A DNA stretch of 64,000 bases, taken from the NCBI GenBank assembly GCA_039545355.1, contig BCJJ01000034.1, forward strand, positions 62,001-126,000. Reading direction: 5' to 3'. Both the position numbers and the translations under genes were made by a program. The notes under the pieces are model-generated. The model made no database searches, had not been told where the DNA came from, and saw only the letters and a program-made list of their open reading frames with translations. How positions within the stretch are numbered: the first letter of the stretch is position 1; every line of letters begins with the position of its first letter. This document shows positions 55,430 through 64,000 of this stretch, one piece after another. The DNA is from Trichosporon coremiiforme. Lineage: Eukaryota; Basidiomycota; Tremellomycetes; Trichosporonales; Trichosporonaceae.

Positions 55430-56464
55430 TCACGGCTCGCTAACCACATGCCAGACTCCCAGCGTCCGCCTCCACCTCTCGCCCTGAGGTCCCACAGTCT
55501 CAACAAAGAAGCCCTCCTTGCGCGCGACATACCATACGCCCAGCTTCTTCCGCCACACCTTGCCGTTGCCGGCTGGTTCGCTATTCTGCCTGGAGCGGGG
55601 GCGGAGGAGAATCTGTCCGTGTCCTGGGCGTTGCTCCCTGTGGCTGCTCAAGTGATTCGATGGCGGGTGAGGGCGAGGCTCGAGACCAAGGCGGGAGGGA
55701 AGCGAGCGGCTCGTCTGAGTGCGCTGCGAGCGCGAGCTGGGCGGATAGTTCGAGGGATGGGCCGGATTATTCGGGACAGCGACGGTACGCCTGCGACCTT
55801 GGCGCCATTGTCCGTCCGAGTCGCGCACCCAGCCTTCCCTCGACGAGGCGGGCGCCCACCCGACAACATGCGAGGCGCCGAGGGACTGACTCCGCCCGCT
55901 CCGCACTTGTGTGCCGTGCACCATCTGGACGCCGTCCACGATGTGCACCACCACAGGGGGACCTATGGGCGGCGGCCTGTCGCGCGCACACTCGGCGTAT
56001 GTAGGGAGCTCGTCCAGTTCGCCGGCTAGCTCGTGCATTTCGTGCATCTCCTCGATTCGGCGCGAGGGTAGGGTCGCCGAGCGCGAGCGGGTGCGTACCA
56101 GTACGGGCCGGGTTGGCGTGCGCTGCGACCCCAACTGAAATTGAGGAGGTGAGTGTGGGGGCGAGTGAGGGCTGGAAGTAGAGTTTGATGGGCCGAGGAA
56201 CGGTGGGCGACCGAGGTCCGGTGGGCAATCTGGCTCCGGTAGTGGTGTTGGTGGACCATCTTCTTGCACTGGGGTTAGAACAGCCGTGAAGGTGGACGTA
56301 CCGGTGAGATAGTCGAAGGTTGCCTCGAAGGAGAGCTCGAGGCTCTCTTGGATTGGGAGCGGGGGGAGGGTAGGTGACACTGGCTCTAGTGTCCTCACGA
56401 GCCGGACTGTTGAGTATGAGGGAGGCAGGGCGGAAATGGCCCCACGCGCCATGGTGCTAGTCAT
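55430..56464 (-). CDS. F-family protein F1: Pro/Ser-rich with paired WR-x-x-LGVW motifs
   Basis: A single open frame of 344 residues (MTSTMARGAIS start). The N-terminal part holds ALPPSYSTVRL (a PPxY motif) and LELSFEATFDYL; the middle is Pro/Ser/Arg-rich and probably disordered, with ELDELPTYAECARDRPPP, an LPxY context typical of Rsp5-adaptor tails. The last 45 residues carry two motifs, WRKKLGVWYV and WRRTLGVWHV, also found in F2 one kilobase upstream. A 33-nt stretch with GTACGT and CTAACCCCAG borders inside the frame (about 56271-56303) could be an intron; removing it keeps the frame and deletes 11 residues. No signal peptide or enzyme motif. Function unknown. Confidence 0.7.
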   Translation of the reverse strand: MTSTMARGAISALPPSYSTVRLVRTLEPVSPTLPPLPIQESLELSFEATFDYLTGTSTFTAVLTPVQEDGPPTPLPEPDCPPDLGRPPFLGPSNSTSSPHSPPHSPPQFQLGSQRTPTRPVLVRTRSRSATLPSRRIEEMHEMHELAGELDELPTYAECARDRPPPIGPPVVVHIVDGVQMVHGTQVRSGRSQSLGASHVVGWAPASSREGWVRDSDGQWRQGRRRTVAVPNNPAHPSNYPPSSRSQRTQTSRSLPSRLGLEPRPHPPSNHLSSHREQRPGHGQILLRPRSRQNSEPAGNGKVWRKKLGVWYVARKEGFFVETVGPQGERWRRTLGVWHVVSEP

Positions 56465-57497
56465 CTTTGCTCTATGTCGAGTTCAGCCGGTCTGAGCTGC
56501 TGCAGGGAGTCGCTGTCGATAATCGAGTTGCCCGTGATGTCAATGCCGCCCAGTGCAGAGTAGGGGCGGCGGAAATGGGTGTGAGAGGAAGGCTGGAGCG
56601 TGGGCAGGTTATCTTTATAGCTCCAGCGTGTGTGCCTGGGTGACTGTGGTGGTGGGTGGTTGGATCCGGCGCGTGAAACCCGTACGTCACATTTCATCTC
56701 CGATCCTAATTTACATCACTGCGAAGGCGGTGATTCAGGCACAGACTTGGATTGACACATGCACCCGCCTTGCGCTTCTGCTTCCTTCGCCCTATGCGCA
56801 GTAGTGGGCCACCTCCGACCAAGTGGGCTGTGACGCGCTCGGAGCTTATCATCGTATGATGCAAAGAAGGAGTTTGTTCGATGGAAGCAATACATGAGAA
56901 AAACTACAAGTACAGGTTACTAATCAAGGAACAACAGTGTCGTCGTCGGTCGGGCGGGCGGGCACGTCGTTGCCAATATAGAGAAGGGGAACAGTCTAGA
57001 GAGAGGAAGGCGGCATATTATAAAGTGGTAGAGTGCTGCGCAGCGCAGCGCAAGATCCGGGGGCTCGGGTTCAAAGATACCGACAGACGAGGCGTCAGGG
57101 TATCGACGAGTTGCCGATAGTTGTCTGGATCTCTGGGTACTGTATATTGTTCGTCGGGTGGGTATCGTCTCGATCGAAGCAGCGGCCGTTGCCGATTTCA
57201 GCCAGGAACAGCGGCCAAGCACAGATGAGATTTCGGGGGAGGAAGCGTTCTAGAACGTGATGTTTTCATGTTTTCGCAGGTTTTCGTGGATTTTGGTTCG
57301 TCGACCGCCCAGGGAGGGGGCGTCACGCCGTTGCCGTTGCCGCAGACGTTGCCGATTGCCCGCTAGTGCAGGGCGTGTAGGGCGGGCAGCCATTGCCGAT
57401 GCTTGTCGTTGCCGATGAGCGTGGCATTTGGCAATGGCGCTTCGACCATCGACAATGCTGCAGCGGTGGCGTTGCTCAATGCTGCTGGCGTTGCAGC
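56465..57497. other. intergenic / F1 promoter and F2 3' region
   Basis: A TATA-like CTATAAAG (minus strand) lies near 56615, about 150 bp before the F1 start. Between 57310 and 57490 the words GTTGCCG and TTGCCGATG recur many times just after the F2 stop, a degenerate repeat tract. No other gene seen. Confidence 0.5.
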
Positions 57498-57958
57498 TTA
57501 GCTGCGCGAAGCGCACCAGACACCGAAGCGCTTGCGCCACTCCTTGCCATTGACAACGACGGGGGCGTCGCTGGGCTTGGTGCTCGACTTGCGAGGGCCC
57601 TTGGGGCGAACGACGTACCAGACGCCGAGGCGGCAGCGCCACTCGTTGCCGTACCCGTCCGTGCTCCCAAAGGTGTGACGGTTGGACTCGTCGTAGGAGG
57701 GAGGAGAGTAGGTGCACTTGACATGGGAGGGGATGCGCTCTAGAGACTTGCGGGGTGTGCCGGGCTGAACGACAGAAGGTCGCGAGGTGCGGGAGCCGTG
57801 CGAGGCGCGGGAGATGCAGGCTGGTTGTTAGCGAGGGCCAGGAGGGGATGGGGGACGAGGAGTGACTCACGCTGCAGAGAAGAGGTGCGAGAGAGCTCAG
57901 CGTCACCAACGCTGGGGATGGAGGCAAGGCGGTCGTTGCGGGTGGATGAGAAGCTCAT
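57498..57958 (-). CDS. F-family protein F2: small protein with paired WR-x-x-LGVW motifs
   Basis: Exons 57871-57958 and 57498-57820 give 136 residues, MSFSSTRNDRLASIPSVGDA at the start. A Ser/Arg-rich N-terminus leads to VKCTYSPPSYDESNRHTFGS (PPxY motif), then NEWRCRLGVWYVVR, a lysine-rich linker (GPRKSSTKPSDAP), and KEWRKRFGVWCASRS at the very C-terminus. The two motifs match those ending F1, so F2 looks like a compact version of the same architecture. Three Cys; no secretion signal. An array of ATCTCAAA words lies upstream, described separately. Confidence 0.75.
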
Positions 57959-59515
57959 GATGGCTGGGTGTGCTGTAGGAGCGTGCTGGTGGTAGTAGTG
58001 GGCAGTGGTGCTACGATGAGGGAGCTGTTTGCTACGATGAGAGAACTGTTGAGTCTGGGGAGAATATGTCCAGCAACATGCTCGTCGTTCTTATATGCAT
58101 TCTTTCGTCGGAGTCACTGAAGAGTGACATAGCCACTTCGGTGGAATGGGTGTACGTGACCATGGTCCGGTGGATCGGGATGTGGTCGGAAAGTCTCCTA
58201 CATCTCAAATGCAGGTGACCCATGTCAAAGGCGGTCACTTGATCTCAAAGTGCCATCTCAAAAGCTGACCTGAGTCTTCTCAAACGGACGTTCGGACATT
58301 AGTGTGCCTGGCCTCAATCTCAAAGCGCGATTAGGATCGTGGGGTAACCTTTCAAAGCCTCGAGTAAGCATCTCAAAGGCGGGGAATAGGGTTTCTGCGA
58401 CATCTCAAATACCCCTCAGTCTGCGTGCCTGGGGTGGGGCCGGATCCGGGTCCACATCCTGAGAGAGATGCCGCTACATGGCCCTTGGTAGGTCGACCAA
58501 ATCTCAAATCAGCAAACAATCCTGCCCTGAGCACGACTCACCACCGCAATCTCAAAGCCGCACGCCGCATTCCAGAAGGCAGCCGTGATAGCAAGTGGTT
58601 AGTAACTGTTAGAGGCAACTGTTAGAGTATCGGCCAGCGGATGTCCGGGAGCTCTGGATGTCGGTGTCCAGAGTTGGCAACGAGTGGAGGTTGTGGATAG
58701 AGCCCCGCGGTACCCCACAGCTTGCCATTGATGTTGGCAACGAGCAAGCCAGGATTCTGGACGAGCACAACGTAACACATAGCCGCGGATAACATGGGCC
58801 GGGCCCTGTCGAGGCTGCTCGCAATCGTGTGGAGGTACAGCCATCATTGCAATGCGAGCGATATGCCATGACCCTCTCGATGGAACGTGCTTGGCATCGT
58901 CGGAACCACTCAAGAAGCTGATTGTTCTACATGTTCAAGATCCCCGCTGTGAACGCCGCTGCAAGACACAGCTCGCACAGATGATCCCTTCAGCTGACCT
59001 CATCGTGCGTACTCTTGGCATGGCATCCTCTGACTCAGCCCCCCCCCTCCCCGGGCGGAGAGTGGCGGCGAGTGCAGGATGAGAGCGAGTTGACCTCGTC
59101 GCTTGAGACGTTTGCAGGTGCACTGCAGGTTTGCAGATCAGGTCCGCAGCCGAGCCAGCCGAGCCATGCGGTGATCTACGTCCAGCTGACAGCGAGCGCA
59201 CGGCCTCATTCTCTGGAGCCCGCGTCCGACACGGAAGAGTGCCGTTCACGTGCTGCAATCTTATCTCACGCAGCCGTGTCAGCAACTCAGCCACGACCTC
59301 GGTTTAGACGTCATGATCGTCGGGCGGTGCATGGTAGCAAGGTCACTTGACACTCGACTGAATGCCAGATGTGTGCCTCCTTCTTCTCGTTTCGGAATTC
59401 AGGACCACATCTCACGTCAGCAAACCGGGTTGCTCCGAACCCTTCGACATCGAGACGCTTGGGGGGTGGCGACGAATTTGGTACATGCATACAATCTAGT
59501 ACAGCCTCAGGCATG
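57959..59515. other. F2 upstream region and 1-kb gene-free stretch
   Basis: Contains a TATA-like TATAAG (minus strand, 58090-58095) and the ATCTCAAA array. No gene recognised further to the right. Confidence 0.5.
58202..58556. promoter_or_regulatory. Array of eight ATCTCAAA motifs upstream of F2
   Basis: Exact ATCTCAAA begins at 58202, 58242, 58255, 58317, 58370, 58402, 58501 and 58549, all in the same orientation (TTTGAGAT on the F2 strand). Variants are at 58222 (ATGTCAAA), 58277 (TTCTCAAA) and 58349 (CTTTCAAA). Eight exact copies of an 8-mer in 355 bp is far above chance. Likely binding sites for a regulator, but it could also be a degenerate satellite. Confidence 0.7.
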
Positions 59516-60320
59516 TCACCGCTGACTCGGCCTTCTCAGCGTGTTTAGATACCTCTCCCTCTCCAGCGGTCCCATCTGCGCAACCCTCCTCTCCCAAGTG
59601 GCGGCGGCGGCTTGATCTCCCTGCCTCTCAGCCTCAAAGATACGGACACACTGTGCGCATCCCGGATCCAGCCTCGTGTGCCGCTTGTGCCGCACGTACA
59701 GCAGTGCCTCCTTCGGATCAGGGTACCACCGCAGGGCGTCAATAGCCTCTCGATTCGAGCACGCATACTCCTGATCTCGGATGAAGCGGATCTTGCCCTC
59801 GAGTTTCGCCTTGATGTCCCTCAGACGCTGGCGTTCGTGGAGTGCGTCGATGTAGTCGAGACACGCACTCTCGGAACGCATGTACATCGCCGCCTTCTGG
59901 GCTTCTTCGGACGAGGCGCCCGCGTCTTCTAGTCGCCGCACGAGCCCCTCTTTCGGTTTGTAGAATACGCGGAGGAGGCCGGGGCGTTCTGTGGTTAGCG
60001 CCAGTCCTGGAACAGGTGTACTCACGCGGCTGCAGCCTCGTGTACAGCTGCATCTCTCGCCGCGACGCCTCCTTCGGATCCCAGATTTCATCCGTCATCT
60101 CTATCTGCGGCATTCCCGGGCCTCCCCGTTGGTCCGCTAATCCGATTGCGCCGAGTCCGCCTGCTCCACGCAACGGAGCCCTCAACCCCGCCGTCGCCTC
60201 CAGACTCCCCGGCGCTGGCCCATCGAAGGGATCGAGATCGCCCAAGCCGAGTCGCTCATCGTAACTGTGTCGCGAGTAGGCCGGTGGTGGTTGATTCGGG
60301 AGGGTGTCGATCTGGCTCAT
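59516..60320 (-). CDS. E-family protein E3
   Basis: Exons 60026-60320 and 59516-59988 give 255 residues. The long first exon has LPNQPPPAYSRHSYDERLG (PPxY motif) and a Gly/Pro-rich leader; the phase-1 intron falls after LQP, as in the paralogues. Exon 2 reads QRPGLLRVFYKPKEGLVRRL, EDAGASSEEAQKAAMYM, a charged linker, then AIDALRWYPDPKEALLYVRH and KRHTRLDPGCAQC, matching the E-family H-x-x-H...GC-x-x-C module, and a basic C-terminus (ERERYLNTLRRPSQR). No signal peptide or membrane helix. A TATA-like CATATAAA (minus strand) lies about 80 bp upstream. Confidence 0.78.
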
Positions 60321-61327
60321 CGCTCGTGTGGACAGTCAGTGGATGTGGTGAGTGAAAGTAGTGTGGTGGGTGGAGTCGCGGGCAAAGCGGCGCCTGATGG
60401 TTTATATGAGATACCCAGAGGAGCTTGCCATGCTCGGCGCTCATACGACAGACCCAAACCTTAACATGCTAAACATACTACCACGCTATGCACGCTAGTT
60501 GGATAGCTTGTGGACGAGGACGTAACGATTCAGGCACGCACCGCCGTCGTTGAGGGACGAGAGGGGTCGTAAGGAACACGAGGCACCATGTGGAGCACAG
60601 CACTGGGGCCACAGCTGTCACAATCTTATCGCATTCCTCATCCTGACCCGAACATGGCTGAGTACAGCCTCCCACCAGGTTGTTCTCGACGTCTGGCGGC
60701 TGCGATCGGAGTGTTGCCGGTCGCTCGCTCTGTTAGGCGAGTAGAGAGCAGATGACAAGACCTACGAGACGTTGGCGCAGTCTGCCACTAGCTCGAAGGA
60801 CTGCAGGTCAATCATCGTCGTCCGTCATCACCCCGTGACCAAGTGATAGCTCGCAATATGGTACTTAGACACGATTGCCAGATGGTGGGCCGTTTTATGT
60901 ACGGCCCTGAGAGAACGGTGCTCCCTTTCTGTCGATCATTTCAGAAAGGATGTGCTTTCCGAACAGGGAGTCTCTTAGCTACGCAACCCGATCAATCTTC
61001 CTAGAGCTCGAAGCACTACAGAGGTGGGTTGTTCCAGAGAGAGACAGAGAGGGCGTGGTTTCCGCTGCCCACCACTCGGTGGCGTGAGCATCTAGGGGGA
61101 CCGAACGTACAGCTTGGGCACGACCCCCGGTCTCATCTCTCGTCATCATCACCTTCCTCTAACATAAACACCGTTCTTTCCGCTCTGCACACGCGTGCGC
61201 ACTATATAGACCTCTGCCTATCCCCAACGTACCCACTTGCTGCCTCAAACACACTCTCTGAGCCTCCAGGAAGCTCGACGCGCTCCCAGCTGCCCCCGCG
61301 CCCTCCTTCTTAGATCTGACGTCCACA
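60321..61327. other. 1-kb interval without recognised gene
   Basis: E3 promoter on the left; nothing else supported. The right end shares GACGTCCA-x-AACATCT with the 5' flank of the tRNA-Gly at 5.1 kb. Confidence 0.45.
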
Positions 61328-61407
61328 ACATCTATGGTGAAATGGTATCATGCATCCTTGCCACGAGCAATCTGGATGCGGTGGGGGTTCGATTCCCCCT
61401 GGATGTA
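61328..61407 (+). tRNA. tRNA-Gly(GCC) with 9-nt intron
   Basis: Intron CGAGCAATC; mature sequence as in the other Gly genes. Trailer TCCTTTTGGCC. Confidence 0.94.
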
Positions 61408-62045
61408 TCCTTTTGGCCGCTGTGCATGCAAAAGGAAGTCTTTTGGACGGTTGGAAGGGAGGGGAAAGGTGGCGGATTTGGGGGGTTATGGTTGGGTGGT
61501 GGTTGAGGGTAAGGGCACATGCCGCATGTGCGGCTGCAACTCCCTTCTTTGGCTGCACTCTCACAGATGAATGGGTTACAGCTGTGACTAATAGACTGGT
61601 TTCTTCGAGTTTACGGTGTGGAGAGGAACTGGATATCAGTGGATGGTCCAGACAGGTGATGGTGTTCAGCACTCAGGCGCCCAGTCCCCGTGGGCTTTCA
61701 GACAGGCTGCACCCTCGCCTTCCTTTACCAGCTCTCTTCCTCAGCCCTGACAGTGTCCCTGATGATTAATGACTGAGGACAGGGGATAGGAGGAACCGCT
61801 GATTGTTGACGGTGCAAGCAAGGCTGCCCCAGCGGGGAACACGACTGCAGGGTGGTGTGTTATGTCGACGCTATCTAGGTGAAGCCTTCAGGGACCCCAC
61901 GTGTTTAACATTCAGGGCCGCCTTCCGAACTTTTGATTCCGTCCGCCATCCGCGCATCATTGAGTCAAGACGCTCCACACGAATGATCACCCGACGCGAC
62001 GAGTTTTATACCTCCATTTCTCATGCGTACAAGTCCAAAAACGGA
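61408..62045. other. intergenic between tRNA-Gly and tRNA-Lys
   Basis: The first 50 bp (CTTTTGGCC, then GAAGTCTTTTGGACGGTTGG) match the flank of the Gly gene at 51.7 kb. No gene. Confidence 0.5.
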
Positions 62046-62136
62046 AGCCCACCGCGGGGCTCGAACCCGCGACCGCCCGATTGATCTTTTAATGCGTTTA
62101 AAAGTCGGGTGCTACTACCGGCTGAGCTAGGCGGGC
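62046..62136 (-). tRNA. tRNA-Lys(TTT) with 17-nt intron
   Basis: Acceptor GCCCGCC/GGTGGGC, anticodon stem CCCGA/TCGGG, loop CTTTTA-A with the intron after position 37, T-loop TTCGAGC, discriminator T. The D-stem has one mismatch (GCTC/TAGC). Trailer TCCGTTTTTGGAC. Confidence 0.88.
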
Positions 62137-62721
62137 TTGTTCACGAGAAAGCTCTTCGTTTATAGAGGCCGCACAGTGGGACGGAAGCAAATCTACCACT
62201 TGTCCGCCGAGGTGGAAAGCGTTTGGTGAGGCTGTCTGCCCGTTCTGTGGCTATGCATACCTCTCAAAGCTGAGTGCATAGCACGGCTAGCTCTGGAAAG
62301 TCACCTGCATACCCATGTTCTGGGTGCAAGATAATGTGTAAGCATAGAACTGTGTGTATGAGACATGGTTTCCCTCTATCTCTGTCCACACGGGCTTTCA
62401 TCGGTCATCTCCCGGAAGTTGCCGATACGCCATTTCCCCACGGCTCAGCTCAAGCCTATCTCTCGCCAAGACACACCGCGATAAGCACCATGGGGCCATC
62501 AACGGCCGCGAACCATGGAACAGACAGAGGCTGCTGTTTCGCATGGGATGGCGCAATTTTAGGACCGGTAGATCGTCATGTGACAGCATGTCTTGGCGTG
62601 TCTGATCATGCGCCGCTCGGCGCGATCGTGACGACGAGCGAACAAGTGTGACAGGCGGGCTCGGACCACCTACCTCTTATATATCCCCAACCGCGCATAA
62701 TGCCTCTTCGTGCATCCACTC
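62137..62721. other. intergenic / E4 promoter
   Basis: No gene. TATATA at 62678-62683, 39 bp before the E4 start codon. Confidence 0.5.
62678..62683 (+). promoter_or_regulatory. TATA box of E4
   Basis: TATATA in CTCTTATATATCCCC, 39 bp before the ATG. Confidence 0.6.
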
Positions 62722-63185
62722 ATGTCAGTAATCACGCCAATGGCACTCGACTACATCGTTACCCCCGGTGAGCTCCCCCTCTTGCCCGCACGCTGACAAC
62801 AGAACGATCCCGATTCTCCCAGTTCTTTCGAAAACCGCCTGAGTCGCTCTTGCGCGACCTCGTAGCTGAGGGGTTCCGGTACGACGACTGCGTGACTGCT
62901 GCCAAACTCTACAGTTCCAAAGAGGCAGCAGTCATCTACCTCGAGCAGTTGGGGCAACACCAGGAACACGAGAAACTCGTCCTATTCCTCCGCCGAAGGG
63001 GATTCTATCGGCCGCACTGCGAGAAAGCTCTGTCTCTCTGGCCGGACGTGATGGACGCGCTGAGATACCTCCAGCACCAGCAGCACGAGAAGAAGGAGGG
63101 GTGCGTATTCTGTGATGACCCGACAAAGTTGGCCGGTTTGTCCCGCGAGAAGCGAGAGGAGGGCGTCAAGCTCAAGCCTGACTAA
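62722..63185 (+). CDS. E-family protein E4 (minimal form)
   Basis: Exons 62722-62767 and 62803-63185 (35-nt intron, phase 1 after a Pro codon) give 142 residues, the shortest E protein. It consists almost only of the shared modules: TPERSRFSQFFRKPPESLLR, DLVAEGFRYDDCVTAAKLYS, then LFLRRRGFYRPHCEKALSLW, PDVMDALRYLQHQQHEKKEG, CVFC, and a basic tail ending KLKPD. It therefore defines the family core: two three-helix UBA-like units, the second followed by H-x-x-H...GC-x-x-C. The other three members are on the minus strand. Confidence 0.8.
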
Positions 63186-63884
63186 GTCTGGGCGCCGGGG
63201 AGCAACTACCCGAGGTGTATAGCGCGGTGTAGGAGTACGGCAGTTGTGCATAGATCTGGATCTGTACTGGACGACATGGAGACGGCAGGAAACTGATGGA
63301 CACGTTAACGCTGTGCACTCGACAGCCGCGGCTCGCTTCTTGGGATTGTGCAATTTCATATGTGAAGCGTGAAGAAGCAAGGAGAGACAAATCAACAAGA
63401 AGCAACCGCTCAACGATTCAGATCCCCAAGATCTCCTATAAGAAGCCAAGTGGCAGCACGGGCCAACCGGGCACACGAACAAACATAGGCTCACAACCGA
63501 TCCTGTATCGTGCGCAACCGTGCAAGGCTGCGATAACATAAGCCCACTCGTGGCGAGCGAGCAGATAACCTGATTCGAAGCTCGTATAGTGTAGGTGGTT
63601 ATCACCGTTCGTTGTGGAAACAACTCCGAGCTGATCGCTGTTCGACTCAGCGTGCGAGCACGAATACTCTTTTGCCTGGGCCCTCGGCAATGTGCATATG
63701 CCTGTAGACCTCTTTTTCTCGGAGGGACGCAAGGTGACGTCTGTAGCGGAAGAGCGGAAGCAAAATTTTCTGAAGAGCCCTGCAACCTCGCACTCTCCCC
63801 ACACTTCTCCTGCACTCCGAATGGCCCCAGACGTTCATAAAAGCATTCGCAGACACCCCCCCCCCCCCCCAGGGGCCAAAAGAG
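63186..63884. other. intergenic with a 15-base C run
   Basis: No gene. A homopolymer of 15 C at 63856-63870 sits 15 bp from the end of the tRNA-Lys gene. Confidence 0.55.
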
Positions 63885-63974
63885 AGCCTCGTATGGGGCT
63901 CGAACCCATGACTGTGTGATCAATCGGCTCTGTTGCGTAAGAGTCACACTATCTACCGACTGATATAACGAGGC
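63885..63974 (-). tRNA. tRNA-Lys(CTT) with 17-nt intron
   Basis: Acceptor GCCTCGT/ACGAGGC, D-arm TATC/GATA, anticodon stem TGTGA/TCACA, loop CTCTTA-A with intron after position 37, T-loop TTCGAGC, discriminator T as in yeast tRNA-Lys(CTT). Trailer CTCTTTTGGCC. Confidence 0.92.
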
Positions 63975-64000
63975 GTTGCTGAAGTGCTTCTGACAAGGAG

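Noticed and set aside
1..64000. CRISPR arrays, rRNA operons or prophage
   Set aside because: No regularly spaced repeats, no rRNA-like sequence, and the intron-bearing genes are eukaryotic.

Overview
The window looks like nuclear DNA of a GC-rich basidiomycete yeast. Genes have one to three short introns (about 33-75 nt) with GTGAGT/GTAAGT donors and a CTAAC or CTGAC branch site just before the acceptor. tRNA genes carry introns, and the genes are typical fungal ones (RTA1, OPT, Ena-type ATPase, quinate genes). The style fits Tremellomycetes, perhaps Trichosporonales, but no marker here fixes the species. All spliced models were built by hand from reading frame, splice sites and comparison between paralogues.

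Region 1 (1-17.6 kb) is gene-dense: the 5' part of an RTA1-like membrane protein, a Dcr2-like metallophosphatase, a divergent quinate-permease / quinate-shikimate-dehydrogenase pair, and an OPT peptide transporter. Around the quinate pair lie four paralogues (two +, two -) that share intron phases, an H-x-WLP-x-x-FDG motif and a C-terminal CaaX box (CAIT, CVIM, CVLQ, CVIA). They look like a local family of prenylated, beta-rich proteins.

Region 2 (17.6-35.8 kb) has two large gene-poor stretches and a minus-strand array of four related extracellular proteins: two type I membrane proteins with PPxY cytoplasmic tails, one broken copy with four in-frame stops, and one secreted relative with N-terminal repeats and a Gly-rich tail. 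A frameshifted remnant of a coiled, nuclear-type fungal protein lies among them on the + strand.

Region 3 (35.8-46.7 kb) contains two full-length 1,757-bp Tc1/mariner (DD34E) transposons, apparently identical, that bracket a beta-lactamase-fold serine hydrolase and a P-type ATPase of the Ena class.

Region 4 (46.7-64 kb) is accessory. It has a Cys-rich secreted protein with an in-frame TGA followed by more open frame, and four dispersed paralogues (E1-E4) with a common intron and a helical, UBA-like plus H-x-x-H...GC-x-x-C module. It also has two genes (F1, F2) sharing a WR-x-x-LGVW motif pair, one of them with a dense array of ATCTCAAA motifs upstream, and one small unknown gene.

Thirteen tRNA genes are scattered through the window: five Val-AAC, one Val-CAC, five Gly-GCC, one Lys-TTT and one Lys-CTT. 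Their introns differ from copy to copy, and most are followed by the same TTTTGGC trailer. PPxY or LPxY motifs recur in several unrelated accessory proteins, which hints at a shared link to Rsp5-type ubiquitin ligases; this is inference.
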